From assembly GCF_023229695.1 (NCBI RefSeq), contig NZ_JALNYS010000008.1:76890-140889 (forward strand): DNA of 64,000 nt, read 5' to 3'. This document shows positions 19,917-28,370 of this stretch, piece after piece. A program made the translations under genes and the position numbers. The number at the start of each line of letters is the position of its first letter. Positions within the stretch are counted from its first letter, which is position 1. This DNA is from Sulfuricurvum sp. (GTDB lineage Bacteria; Campylobacterota; Campylobacteria; Campylobacterales; Sulfurimonadaceae). The notes beneath the pieces are model-generated. The model had not been told where the DNA came from. It made no database searches and saw only the letters and a program-made list of their open reading frames with translations.

Positions 19917-20993
19917 ATGAAAAGCTATACGATTGCACTGATCAAAGGGGACGGTATCGGCCCTGAAATTATCGATGAAGCGGTAAAAGTTCTCGATGCC
20001 GTGGCCTCGTGCGAAGATATCGAGTTCAATTACAAAGAAGCATTGATGGGGGGGTGCGCTTTTGATGCAACAGGCGATCCGCTCCCCCAAGAGACCATCG
20101 ATATTTCATTGAGCAGCGACGCCGTCTTATTCGGTGCCATCGGCGGCCAAAAATGGGACACCCTCCCCAGAGAAAAACGTCCGGAAAGCGGTTTGCTCCG
20201 TTTCCGTAAAGAGCTCGGCGTATTTGCGAATCTCCGTCCGGCAACCGTATATGACGAACTAATCAATGCCAGTTCATTGAAACCTGAGATCGTTAAAGGG
20301 GTCGATTTGATGGTGGTACGTGAGCTTATCGGCGGCATCTATTTCGGTGAGCCCAAGGGGCGCGACGAAAACAAGGGATGGAACACGATGGTCTACAGCC
20401 GTGACGAAGTGATCCGGATTGCTCACGTAGCCTTTAAAATTGCGATGGAGCGCTCCAAGCGTGTGTGCTCCGTCGATAAAGCCAATGTCCTAGACGTAAG
20501 CCAGTTATGGCGCGAAGTGGTTGAAGAGGTGGCAAAAGAGTATCCGGAAGTGGAACTCAGCCACATGTACGTCGATAATGCGGCCATGCAGCTGATCCGT
20601 GATCCGAAACAGTTTGACGTCATTCTGACCGGGAATATTTTCGGAGATATTTTGAGCGATGAAGCCAGTATGCTTTCGGGTTCGATCGGTCTGCTTCCGT
20701 CCGCTTCGGTCGGTTCCGCGATCGGTGTATACGAACCGATTCACGGTTCAGCTCCCGACATCGCGGGGCAGGGGATCGCCAATCCGATTGCGACCATCGC
20801 CAGCGCATCGATGATGCTCCGGTTTGCATTGAATGAGCATCGCGCTGCTGACCGTATTGATTACGGTATCAAACAAGCGCTGGCTGAGGGGTATCGCACA
20901 AAAGACATCGGCAATTTTGATGCCAAAGAGATCTGCTCTACCAGTGAAATGGGTTCAATTATCGCTAATTTTGCTGCAAAATGCAAACTCTAA
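19917..20993 (+). CDS. leuB: 3-isopropylmalate dehydrogenase
   Basis: This 358-residue NAD-dependent enzyme oxidatively decarboxylates 3-isopropylmalate. Features include IALIKGDGIGPEI, the LRFRKELGVFANLRP substrate segment, VRELIGGIYFGEP, the YVDNAAMQLIRDP run, DILSDEASMLSGSIGLLPSAS and the NAD-binding EPIHGSAPDIAGQGIANP. It forms an operon with leuD and overlaps the following small gene by 13 bases. Confidence 0.97.
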   Translation: MKSYTIALIKGDGIGPEIIDEAVKVLDAVASCEDIEFNYKEALMGGCAFDATGDPLPQETIDISLSSDAVLFGAIGGQKWDTLPREKRPESGLLRFRKELGVFANLRPATVYDELINASSLKPEIVKGVDLMVVRELIGGIYFGEPKGRDENKGWNTMVYSRDEVIRIAHVAFKIAMERSKRVCSVDKANVLDVSQLWREVVEEVAKEYPEVELSHMYVDNAAMQLIRDPKQFDVILTGNIFGDILSDEASMLSGSIGLLPSASVGSAIGVYEPIHGSAPDIAGQGIANPIATIASASMMLRFALNEHRAADRIDYGIKQALAEGYRTKDIGNFDAKEICSTSEMGSIIANFAAKCKL

Positions 20994-21229
20994 CCCTTGC
21001 CAATATTTATGAACTTCAGGGGCTTAAAGAAGATGCCCTTGAAATTTACAAAGAGATTTTAAAAAAAGACCCCAGTAATACCGATGCAAAAATTGCGGTG
21101 CGCCGCCTTTCGGGGATGCGGAAAAAATTTCTCGGGGTCAATAACGAAATGAAAGCTTTTTTTGTCCAAATGGATGATGAAGCCGAGTTTATTCAATTTG
21201 AAAGGTGGTTGATGCGCGCATGGAATTAA
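20981..21229 (+). CDS. Small TPR-like protein
   Basis: This 82-residue protein contains one clear tetratricopeptide-like hairpin (LANIYELQGLKEDALEIYKE) followed by DPSNTDAKIAVRRL. It is translationally coupled at both ends: it overlaps leuB by 13 bases and the next gene by 10. A short partner or adaptor protein is plausible. No specific function is known to me. Confidence 0.75.
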   Translation: MQTLTLANIYELQGLKEDALEIYKEILKKDPSNTDAKIAVRRLSGMRKKFLGVNNEMKAFFVQMDDEAEFIQFERWLMRAWN

Positions 21230-21552
21230 AAGATGTCATTTTATCTACATTAGCCGAAATCGAAGAGATCACGACCGCTCCCGAACCGATTGAATCCCCC
21301 ATATTCGTCAAAAAAGATGAGCCTCTAGCGTATCGTCATGAAAAAGAAGAGATATTCACCGAACCCGAGCCGCACGTACGGGATGATGAAGCACGGATGC
21401 TTGAAGGGATACGGGAACGGTTGCTTGTTTTGTTTGAAGGGTTTCAGTCTCCTAATAATGTTCAGATTGAAGCCAAAGTCGATTTGACACTGAATTTTTT
21501 TGAATACCTTTTAGCGACCATCGACAACCGATTAGATACCATTAAAAAGTGA
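21220..21552 (+). CDS. CiaD-like small protein
   Basis: This 110-residue, acidic, mostly helical protein starts at MELKDVILSTLAEIEE (21220), inside the end of the TPR-like gene. Its C-terminal half (LEGIRERLLVLFEGFQ, then LTLNFFEYLLATIDNRL) is the more structured part. In Campylobacter jejuni the gene for CiaD sits between small genes and purU, and the same order is seen here, so homology is suggested from synteny and overall look. A secreted-effector role should not be assumed in an environmental species. Confidence 0.55.
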   Translation: MELKDVILSTLAEIEEITTAPEPIESPIFVKKDEPLAYRHEKEEIFTEPEPHVRDDEARMLEGIRERLLVLFEGFQSPNNVQIEAKVDLTLNFFEYLLATIDNRLDTIKK

Positions 21553-21562
21553 TGATTGACGC

Positions 21563-22402
21563 ATGAATGAACAATACCGGATACTGATCCATTGCAATGA
21601 TGAAAAAGGGCTCGTTTATAAAGTATCGAGTATCTTATTTCACCGGAATCTCAATATTATCTCGAATAACGAATTTGTGGACAAAGGGCAAAATAAATTT
21701 TTTATGCGCAGTGTCGTCGCCGGTGAAATCGATCCCGACGCCCTTCGAAACGAGCTTGCCGCCGCACTGCCAAGCGGTGCTAATCTGGAGGTGATCGTCC
21801 CCCGTAAAAAACGGATTGTCCTGATGGCTACAAAAGAGTCCCATGCCCTCGGTGATATTTTGATCCGTTACGAAGCGGGAGAGCTGGACGCGATTATCGT
21901 AGGGGTCGTCTCGAATTACGATCTTCTTGAGCCGCTGGTCACCAAATTCGATATTCCGTTTTATACCGTCTCGCATGTAGGGTGCGACCGCGATGAACAT
22001 GAACGGCGGGTATTGGAACAGCTCTCTTTATTCGGTGAAATCGATTATATTGTCTTGGCCAAATACATGCGTATCTTGACGCCGCGCTTTGTCGAAGCGT
22101 ATGAAGATAAAATCATTAATATCCATCACTCGTTTCTCCCTGCATTTATCGGTGCCAATCCGTATAAACAAGCGTATGAGAGGGGGGTGAAGATTATCGG
22201 TGCCACCGCCCATTTTGTCAATAACCATTTGGACGAAGGTCCGATTATCGCGCAAGACGTTATCCATGTCAATCATGCCTACGGATGGGAAGAGATGCAG
22301 CGTTCGGGACGCGATGTCGAAAAAATCGTCCTCTCCAAAGCATTGAAATTGGCACTCGAAGACCGGATTTTTGTCCACACCAATAAAACGATAATTTTTT
22401 AA
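21563..22402 (+). CDS. purU: Formyltetrahydrofolate deformylase
   Basis: This is a 279-residue protein with an N-terminal ACT domain (YRILIHCNDEKGLVYKVSSI) and a C-terminal formyltransferase-fold hydrolase. The conserved active-site run INIHHSFLPAFIGANPY and the ATAHFVNNHLDEGPII segment are present. It hydrolyses 10-formyl-THF to formate and THF, balancing the one-carbon pool. The trmL start follows its stop with no gap. Confidence 0.96.
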   Translation: MNEQYRILIHCNDEKGLVYKVSSILFHRNLNIISNNEFVDKGQNKFFMRSVVAGEIDPDALRNELAAALPSGANLEVIVPRKKRIVLMATKESHALGDILIRYEAGELDAIIVGVVSNYDLLEPLVTKFDIPFYTVSHVGCDRDEHERRVLEQLSLFGEIDYIVLAKYMRILTPRFVEAYEDKIINIHHSFLPAFIGANPYKQAYERGVKIIGATAHFVNNHLDEGPIIAQDVIHVNHAYGWEEMQRSGRDVEKIVLSKALKLALEDRIFVHTNKTIIF

Positions 22403-22873
22403 ATGTTTCATATTGTTTTAGTTCATCCCCAAATCCCGAACAATACCGGAGCAATCGGTCGCCTTTGCGTCAATACCGGCTCCTCGTTGCATCTTATCAA
22501 ACCCATCGGTTTTGATATCGATGAAAAAGCGGTGCGACGCGCCGGACTTGATTATTGGCATAAAATCGATTTGCATGTGTGGGAGAATCTTGAAGCGTTT
22601 TTTCAAGCACATCCTCCAAGCAAAAAATGCTATTTTGCCACGACAAAAACCGATACCCCTTATTTCCAGATGCCGTTTGCTCCGGGAGATTATCTCTTTT
22701 TCGGAAGCGAAACGGCCGGTATACCGGCTGAAGTGCTGCAACAGTTCCCCGATCAGTGCATGACGATCCCCATGACGAGAGAGGGGCGCAGCCTCAATCT
22801 CGCCATCAGTACCGGCATCATCGTGTATGAAGCGATCAAGCAAAATTTTGAAACCTACAAAGAGGAGATGTAA
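22403..22873 (+). CDS. trmL: tRNA (cytidine/uridine-34-2'-O)-methyltransferase
   Basis: This 156-residue SPOUT methyltransferase has the family's three knot motifs: LVHPQIPNNTGAIGRLC, FFGSETAGIP and PMTREGRSLNLAISTGI. It methylates the wobble ribose of certain tRNA-Leu species. It directly follows purU. Its stop codon overlaps the ATG of the next small membrane-protein ORF by one base. Confidence 0.93.
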   Translation: MFHIVLVHPQIPNNTGAIGRLCVNTGSSLHLIKPIGFDIDEKAVRRAGLDYWHKIDLHVWENLEAFFQAHPPSKKCYFATTKTDTPYFQMPFAPGDYLFFGSETAGIPAEVLQQFPDQCMTIPMTREGRSLNLAISTGIIVYEAIKQNFETYKEEM

Positions 22874-23025
22874 TGCTACAGATACTCGATTCCCTTATGC
22901 TCCTTTTATTTGTCCTTTTCCTCATCTATATTTTTCGGGGATATCACCTCTCCAAACGTAAACAAGACGCAAAGGATACGACGGATAGTTCCAATCCATC
23001 CGATAACAGCGGGGAGAAAAGTTAA
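22873..23025 (+). CDS. Small single-pass membrane protein (50 residues)
   Basis: A short ORF starts inside the trmL stop (TAATG overlap). It encodes 50 residues: one strongly hydrophobic helix (about residues 8-22) ending in RGYHLSKRK, then a polar serine/aspartate-rich tail. The coupling to trmL and the clear membrane-helix pattern support translation. Function is unknown. Confidence 0.55.
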   Translation: MLQILDSLMLLLFVLFLIYIFRGYHLSKRKQDAKDTTDSSNPSDNSGEKS

Positions 23026-23105
23026 AAAAGCTTTTCCGCCCACTCTTCCATTTTCGATTCAAATCTCTCCATCCAGCCATTTGCTCTACGAATAACCTTT
23101 GCCAT
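23022..23105 (-). CDS. Tiny basic/amphipathic protein (27 residues)
   Basis: On the minus strand an ATG at 23105 is preceded by GGAG at six bases and followed by a 27-codon frame starting MAKVIRRANGWMERFESK. The peptide is rich in charged and aromatic residues and could form an amphipathic helix. It overlaps the convergent 50-residue ORF by four bases. The ribosome site is strong but the ORF is very short, so it could be chance. Confidence 0.4.
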   Translation of the reverse strand: MAKVIRRANGWMERFESKMEEWAEKLF

Positions 23106-23204
23106 TGCACGCTCCTTTTTGGTTTTCTCTTTTTATATGTGACAAATCGTATAGAAAATGGTGCGATAGAGAAAAAAATATTTCATTTTGACATATTAAA
23201 GCCA

Positions 23205-23219
23205 ATTATGTGTCATAAT
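23205..23219. promoter_or_regulatory. Palindrome upstream of the S24 repressor gene
   Basis: ATTATG-TGT-CATAAT is a perfect 6-base inverted repeat with a three-base centre, 39 bases before the repressor start. TTGACA lies at 23188-23193 just upstream. A related half-site (TATGTGACA) lies about 70 bases further upstream. It is a good candidate autoregulatory operator. Confidence 0.5.
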
Positions 23220-23257
23220 TCCTACAATACCCTATCCATACGAAGGAGGAGTGAACG

Positions 23258-23917
23258 ATGAAAACATTTTCCGATATCGTCGAGACGATTAAAGATATCG
23301 TTTCCGGAGAATTTCCGGATAAAAAAGTTTTTGATAAAGATATTGCTGAATTATTGGAAATTTCACAAATGAATTTTGCAACGATGAAAAAACGCAATAA
23401 AATTCCTTTTACCGAGTTGCTCGATTTTTGTGCCAAACGTTCCATTGCGATCAACTGGCTTTTGTACAACCAATCCCCCGAAAGTTTGATTGAACCGACG
23501 AATCGCTTTTACATGGTCCGATATTTTTCGTCGGTCAATGCTTCAGCCGGAGGCGGTGCCGAAAACGATGAACTGGAGTTCCAGCCGTTAATGCTGGAAG
23601 AAAGTTTTGTCCTCTCATTGGGGGGCGAACGGGAACTGCGCAACATCGAAGCGATTAATGTCAGCGGTGATTCGATGGAACCCTCATTCAGTTACAGCGA
23701 TATCGTTTTTGTCAACCGATCGAAATGCGATGTCAGCCGTGGCGGAATCTTTACGATACGTACCGAACACGGCCTTTTTATTAAAAGAGTACAAGTGCGG
23801 ATTGATGGTAAACTGGATATTATTTCGGATAATAAAGACTATCCCGTCTACGTCGCGCGTAAAGATGAAGTAGAAATCATCGGCCGTGTCGTAGGACGTT
23901 TTGGCGGTGTGGAATAG
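23258..23917 (+). CDS. LexA/CI-type repressor with S24 peptidase domain
   Basis: This 219-residue regulator has an N-terminal helix-turn-helix region (KDIAELLEISQMNFATMKKR) of phage-CI type. The C-terminal S24 domain has Ser139 in SGDSMEPSF and Lys176 in FIKRVQ as the catalytic dyad. An Ala-Gly-rich linker (NASAGGGAEND) before the peptidase domain looks like the self-cleavage site. Such proteins repress genes until RecA-stimulated or other cleavage. No prophage genes are nearby, so this seems to be a stand-alone chromosomal regulator. Confidence 0.85.
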   Translation: MKTFSDIVETIKDIVSGEFPDKKVFDKDIAELLEISQMNFATMKKRNKIPFTELLDFCAKRSIAINWLLYNQSPESLIEPTNRFYMVRYFSSVNASAGGGAENDELEFQPLMLEESFVLSLGGERELRNIEAINVSGDSMEPSFSYSDIVFVNRSKCDVSRGGIFTIRTEHGLFIKRVQVRIDGKLDIISDNKDYPVYVARKDEVEIIGRVVGRFGGVE

Positions 23918-23978
23918 GGTATCGTACCGCTCGTATCCTATCGTCTTAGTTGTTGTTGAATATGCCCATAACGGATGA

Positions 23979-25445
23979 ATGGAAAATATGCTGTATAAAA
24001 TTGGAATCGTAGGAATTCTGGTATGGTTTGGCGGATGTGCTCAGATCGAGTCGCCGAAAGAGAAAGAGCCCCGTGTTGCTTTGCCGCCGGCCCCTTTTTG
24101 CAAAGAGAATAATGTAACCGAAGAGTTACTTTTGCAGGAAATGGAGATCGATCTCCCCGAAGTGACCAAAAAGGTAAGCGATCTTGAGTATTATCCGCAG
24201 AGTATTGAACCTTATGTGATGCACAACGACTTTAATCAGACGGAACCCTACCCGATTCAGAAACATTTCGAAGAGAACTATTACCGTCCCTGGTCGTATA
24301 CCGCCGCATCCATCTGTACACAGGATGTACAATGGCCGATTCGCGCTTTTCAGGGGGGGTATGGCAGTAATCTAAAACCGATCGATCCGCAATGGCTCAA
24401 TGAGATGTCGGTACAAAGCAATTTTCAGGCCTATTCTACCGTTAATCAGTATGCCCTGACGACCAAATGGATGAATCTTCGGACGTTTCCGACCCACAAA
24501 CCTCTCTACCGCAATCCGGCTCTTCCGGGAGAGGGGTTTCCGTTCGATCTGCTCCAAAACAGCAGTGTTGCGTTTAATGAACCCCTCTTTATTTCCCACT
24601 ATTCTCAAGACGGAGGGTGGGCCTATGTTTTTACGAATAATGCGTCCGGATGGGTAGAGAGCAACGGAATTATTCCGGTTACGGCCGCGCAAATCCAATC
24701 GATACGGGAAAAACCCAAAGTTTTTATGACGGAAGACAAGGTCCCGCTCTACGATAAAAACAACCGCTTTATCGTCTATTCGCGGGTGGGGATGCTCCTC
24801 CCGTTATTGCGAGAAGACGATCACTATTTTTATCTCCTCTTTTTTTATCCTGACGGCAATCGCGGCGAGCTCACCGTTGCGAAACATTCGGCACACGTCG
24901 GATTTCATTTATTCAATAAAGAGGATATCATCAAAATAGGGACGCAAATGTTGCGCAATACCTACGGATGGGGCGGCATGTTTGAAGAGCGCGATTGTTC
25001 CTCTATGATTCGTGAAATGTTCACCCCTTTTGGGATCTGGCTGCCAAGAAATTCAGCGTCACAGGCTAAAAAAGGGGAAGTTATCTCCCTGAAGGAACTA
25101 AACAATAGCCAAAAAATCGCTCTTATTAAAGAACGTGGGGTCCCTTTTGAAACGATTCTGTACAAAAAAGGGCATGTGTTGCTTTATATCGGAACGCTAA
25201 ACGATACCGTCATGGTGATGCATAATATCTGGGGAATCCGTACCATCGATCCAAACGGGAAAAAAGGGAGAGTTATTATCGGTAAGGCGGTGATCAGCAC
25301 TCTTGAATTGGGTTCAGACGTAGAAAGCTTTGACCGCAATACCATGCTGCTGACATCGCTTCTCAGTATGAATATCTTTACCAAAGAGCCCGCTCTCCCC
25401 CCCATCGTACTGGCAAAGAAGAAGGGTAAGCGGGTTAAGCTTTAA
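23979..25445 (+). CDS. NlpC/P60 peptidoglycan endopeptidase lipoprotein with SH3-type domains
   Basis: This is a 488-residue lipoprotein with a lipobox ending FGGC (Cys20). The middle holds the SH3b-like domains of the NlpC/P60 group (MNLRTFPTHKPLYRNP, then DDHYFYLLFFYPDGNRGEL). The C-terminal NlpC/P60 hydrolase has Cys340 in EERDCSSMIREMF, with WLPRNSASQ, and His399 in KKGHVLLYIG. It probably cleaves stem-peptide bonds near the diaminopimelate in the periplasm. Its last 11 bases overlap the convergent flagellar-like gene. Confidence 0.9.
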   Translation: MENMLYKIGIVGILVWFGGCAQIESPKEKEPRVALPPAPFCKENNVTEELLLQEMEIDLPEVTKKVSDLEYYPQSIEPYVMHNDFNQTEPYPIQKHFEENYYRPWSYTAASICTQDVQWPIRAFQGGYGSNLKPIDPQWLNEMSVQSNFQAYSTVNQYALTTKWMNLRTFPTHKPLYRNPALPGEGFPFDLLQNSSVAFNEPLFISHYSQDGGWAYVFTNNASGWVESNGIIPVTAAQIQSIREKPKVFMTEDKVPLYDKNNRFIVYSRVGMLLPLLREDDHYFYLLFFYPDGNRGELTVAKHSAHVGFHLFNKEDIIKIGTQMLRNTYGWGGMFEERDCSSMIREMFTPFGIWLPRNSASQAKKGEVISLKELNNSQKIALIKERGVPFETILYKKGHVLLYIGTLNDTVMVMHNIWGIRTIDPNGKKGRVIIGKAVISTLELGSDVESFDRNTMLLTSLLSMNIFTKEPALPPIVLAKKKGKRVKL

Positions 25446-25740
25446 TATCCAATAAAGAGCCCATCACATTATTCTGGGTCTGAATTGCTTTTACATTGGC
25501 TTCATTGATGTTCTGTATCATCATTTGATCGGTGAGCTCTTTGGTCAAATTGGTTTGAGACTGCGCCGATCCATTATCGGTTGCCAACGTTGTGTCGGCT
25601 TTTGTTCCGCCGTCTTTGGTTTCATTGACGGTTGTATTTCGCGGTACGTAATTATCGGTATTGACATTCGCTACGTTCGCGGCACTGTTATTCATGTACG
25701 TCTGATTTGAAAGCATCGAAGAGACATTTGAACTAATCAT
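25435..25740 (-). CDS. Small flagellar rod-like protein
   Basis: The 101-residue form starting MISSNVSSMLSNQTYM at 25740 is preferred because AGGGG precedes that ATG; a longer frame reads into the repeat upstream. The N-terminal part carries the axial-family motif NSAANVANVNTDNYVPRN. The end (LTDQMMIQNINEANVKAIQT) resembles the C-terminal helix of FlgC-type rod proteins. It is much shorter than FlgB or FlgC and may be an accessory axial protein. It stands alone, away from flgF-flgG. Confidence 0.65.
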   Translation of the reverse strand: MISSNVSSMLSNQTYMNNSAANVANVNTDNYVPRNTTVNETKDGGTKADTTLATDNGSAQSQTNLTKELTDQMMIQNINEANVKAIQTQNNVMGSLLDIKA

Positions 25741-25763
25741 AATGAACCCCTTTTTTTTAATAC

Positions 25764-25825
25764 CTGATGTTATGCACTTTCTAGGCAAAGCCCAGAACCT
25801 ATTAAGGCAAGGCGCGTAAGACCAG
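25764..25825 (-). repeat. MITE-like dispersed repeat, copy 3 (short deletion form)
   Basis: Only the two ends of the element remain: CTGATGTTATGCACTTT at the left and GGCGCGTAAGACCAG at the right, 62 bases in all. The internal hairpins are missing. TTAATA occurs near both edges, a possible remnant target duplication. It lies just upstream of the small flagellar-like gene. Confidence 0.7.
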
Positions 25826-25848
25826 TTAATATCTAAAGTATAAGCTCC

Positions 25849-25866
25849 ACTCCCTTAAAAGGGAGT
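25849..25866. terminator. Short perfect hairpin after dapD
   Basis: ACTCCCT and AGGGAGT pair across a TAAA loop 13 bases past the dapD stop. The flanking T content is modest, so this is a weak terminator candidate. Confidence 0.35.
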
Positions 25867-25878
25867 ATCAGAAATAAA

Positions 25879-27078
25879 TTAGTGAAGATCGGCGTTCAGT
25901 TTGACTTCACGCGTAGATCGACGGGCCAAAAGGGCTCCGTTTTGGGAATCTTGACGGAAATGGAGCCCGTTAAGAGCGGAGAGTTCCGAACCTTTAAACG
26001 TATCGCTCTCTTTTAATTGAACGTCCGGATTTGCGGCCTGAATCAATGCCAACTGATCCGGGGCAATTGAAATTTTTGTCCCTGCGAGAATTGCGATTCC
26101 GGCGTCAAGGATACATCCGTCACCCAACGGGATACCGCATACACTGTTTGCCCCCAGCAAAGAGTTCTTACCGATGGTAATCGGGTTGCCGTCGGTGCCG
26201 CTGAGAACTCCGAGAATGGATGCTCCCCCGCCCACATCGGAACCGTCACCGACAACCGCTGAACTCGAAATTCGCCCCTCTACCATACTGACTCCGGTCG
26301 TTCCCGCGTTGAAATTGATATAGCTTGCTCCGGGCATAACGGTTGTACCGGCATGCAGCTGTGCACCGAAACGGACTTTTGAATCATCCAGAATTCGGGT
26401 ATTGTTGGCAGGGATAATGTGTTGCAGGAAGCGGGGAAATTTATCGACGAAATCGATTTTCGGGTATTCATCGGCAAATTTCAGTTCGATCTCATTGGCC
26501 CGCAACCACTCCAGTTCGATCGGTTGCCCATCAGACCATGCTACGTTGGTCAATGCACCGAATGCGCCGTTGAGATTTAAAGAGCGCAAAGGCGCTTTGG
26601 AAGTGGAGAGGGCATACAATTTCAAATAGGTCGCCTCAGCGCTGACGCACGGTGCATCGGCGAAAATAAAGACCAAACGAAATTCCCCCTCACGCATACC
26701 GTACTCTTTGATCCGGGTGTAAAGGGCTGAAACAACCTGAATATTTTTATGTGCCTCTCCGTACGCTTCATCGGAATAGGGGGTGAATGCGTTCAGACAC
26801 CCCTCCAAAAATTTCAAAGTGACCGGAACGATCACTTCATTGGCGGTAAAATCGATCGTGAATCCCTGTTCCTGTGCGCTTTTGATAAAAATTGCGGCAC
26901 TCCCGAAATTTTCATTCCAGTTGATATGGGGGTAGGTCGCTTGAAGAACCTTATCCGAATTGAGTTGTCCGACATCGACACGACAAATTCCGAATCCAAG
27001 AGGATTTTTGTACCCACTGCTGTTTTGAATCTCTTGTACACAGGCTTTAAATGAAGTTTCAGTCTCTAAAATTTCCAT
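25879..27078 (-). CDS. dapD: Tetrahydrodipicolinate N-succinyltransferase (long type)
   Basis: This 399-residue protein matches the long DapD found in Campylobacterota and some other phyla. The C-terminal half is a left-handed beta-helix of hexapeptide repeats (VRFGAQLHAGTTVMPGAS, then IGKNSLLGANSVCGIPLG). GRISSSAVVGDGSDVGGGAS is the succinyl-CoA/substrate region. It succinylates tetrahydrodipicolinate in lysine and diaminopimelate synthesis. Confidence 0.93.
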   Translation of the reverse strand: MEILETETSFKACVQEIQNSSGYKNPLGFGICRVDVGQLNSDKVLQATYPHINWNENFGSAAIFIKSAQEQGFTIDFTANEVIVPVTLKFLEGCLNAFTPYSDEAYGEAHKNIQVVSALYTRIKEYGMREGEFRLVFIFADAPCVSAEATYLKLYALSTSKAPLRSLNLNGAFGALTNVAWSDGQPIELEWLRANEIELKFADEYPKIDFVDKFPRFLQHIIPANNTRILDDSKVRFGAQLHAGTTVMPGASYINFNAGTTGVSMVEGRISSSAVVGDGSDVGGGASILGVLSGTDGNPITIGKNSLLGANSVCGIPLGDGCILDAGIAILAGTKISIAPDQLALIQAANPDVQLKESDTFKGSELSALNGLHFRQDSQNGALLARRSTREVKLNADLH

Positions 27079-27091
27079 ACGTTACTCTCTC

Positions 27092-27121
27092 TTGACAAAA
27101 TTTAGTGTGGAATCTTATCAT
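27092..27121 (+). promoter_or_regulatory. Candidate promoter of the mnmH-selD operon
   Basis: A perfect TTGACA (27092-27097) and TATCAT (27116-27121) lie 18 bases apart, about 110 bases before mnmH and divergent from dapD. Confidence 0.4.
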
Positions 27122-27231
27122 AAATTCAGCAGTGCTTTATCCACAAAGCCGAAGGTGTAACCGGAGTGTTAGGTGTTCCGTGGTAAGATTTGCATTATCT
27201 CTATTACAGAACGGTTCCCTAAAATTAAAGC

Positions 27232-28242
27232 ATGATTCAAACGATACCCATCGAAAAATTTCTTGATACCTTCAATGGTTATGATCTGATCATTGATGCC
27301 CGCAGCCCGCGTGAATTCGGAGAATCGCATATCCCGAACGCCAAAAACTTTTACGCTCTGAATGATGAAGAGCATCACGAAGTGGGGAGCGTGTACAAGC
27401 AAAAAACCCCTTTTGAAGCACGGGTACTCGGGGCATCTTATGTCTGTGGCAATGCCGCCCGTCATATCCATGACATCTATCCCTCCTTCACCCCGAATTC
27501 AAAAATAGCGATCTATTGTGCCCGTGGCGGGATGCGTTCTTCATCGTTGGGGATTATCCTCTCAAGTATAGGATATCCGATCGATCGGGTGATCGGGGGA
27601 TACAAAGCGTATCGGACCTACATCACCCGTTCTCTTGATGCACCCCCCGCCGTGAATTTCATCACCCTCTCCGGAAATACGGGATGCGGCAAAAGTGACC
27701 TGCTGCAGGAACTGGAAAATGTCATCGACCTCGAAAAAATGGCAAACCATTACGGCTCCGTATTCGGAGACGTCAACGGGGAACAACCGACCCAAAAAGA
27801 GTTTCAAAATCGTCTTGCGCACGCTTTGTTCGGATTGAATCCGGATCAGGGGGCATTTATCGAAGCGGAGAGTAAACGGATCGGGAAAATCAGTTTGCCC
27901 GGAGCCCTTTATAAGCAGATGGAAAAAGGGTTCCGTATTGAGATTACCGCCCCGATCGAGCAACGGATAGAACGGATTATGCGGATGTACGATACGATGG
28001 ATGAGCCGTTTTTTAGCGCACGGATGGAACGAATTTCCCCTTACATCAGCCGTGATGACAGAGCATCCGCTATGGCCGCTTTTGACAATCGCGAACTCGA
28101 TCGTGTAGCTGAAATTTTATTGACACGCTATTACGATAAGGTCTACAAAATCACCCTCAAGCCGGATATGACACTCTGCAATGATGACCTATTGAAAACC
28201 GTTGAAAGCTTAAAAGCCCTTCAATCGGAGCAAAAAATATGA
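27232..28242 (+). CDS. mnmH: tRNA 2-selenouridine synthase
   Basis: This 336-residue protein has an N-terminal rhodanese domain with the active cysteine at residue 96 (YCARGGMRSSS) and a P-loop domain (GNTGCGKS at 148-155). It replaces sulfur by selenium in 2-thiouridine-34 of tRNA, using selenophosphate made by SelD. Its stop overlaps the start of a 43-codon ORF (ATGA), and selD follows, so substrate maker and user are in one operon. Confidence 0.95.
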   Translation: MIQTIPIEKFLDTFNGYDLIIDARSPREFGESHIPNAKNFYALNDEEHHEVGSVYKQKTPFEARVLGASYVCGNAARHIHDIYPSFTPNSKIAIYCARGGMRSSSLGIILSSIGYPIDRVIGGYKAYRTYITRSLDAPPAVNFITLSGNTGCGKSDLLQELENVIDLEKMANHYGSVFGDVNGEQPTQKEFQNRLAHALFGLNPDQGAFIEAESKRIGKISLPGALYKQMEKGFRIEITAPIEQRIERIMRMYDTMDEPFFSARMERISPYISRDDRASAMAAFDNRELDRVAEILLTRYYDKVYKITLKPDMTLCNDDLLKTVESLKALQSEQKI

Positions 28243-28370
28243 AAGAAAAAATCTCCCTGATAGAGGCAACCGTTTTAGAGAAACATCGACAAAGTCGAAC
28301 GCTTCGCTTGTTTTGTAGCGCAGCGGCTAGCGGAGGCAAGGGGATTTTATCCCCTTGGCGTTTATCATGA
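28239..28370 (+). CDS. 43-codon bridge ORF between mnmH and selD
   Basis: This short frame (MKEKISLIEATVLEKHRQSR at the start) is linked by ATGA overlaps at both ends: its ATG overlaps the mnmH stop and its TGA overlaps the selD start. The 3' part contains a perfect hairpin, CAAGGGGAT-TTT-ATCCCCTTG (28337-28357), and the run AGCGGCTAGCG, which also occurs in the nifX 5' region. It could be a real small protein or a translated coupling leader that carries ribosomes to selD, which lacks its own clear ribosome site. Confidence 0.5.
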   Translation: MKEKISLIEATVLEKHRQSRTLRLFCSAAASGGKGILSPWRLS

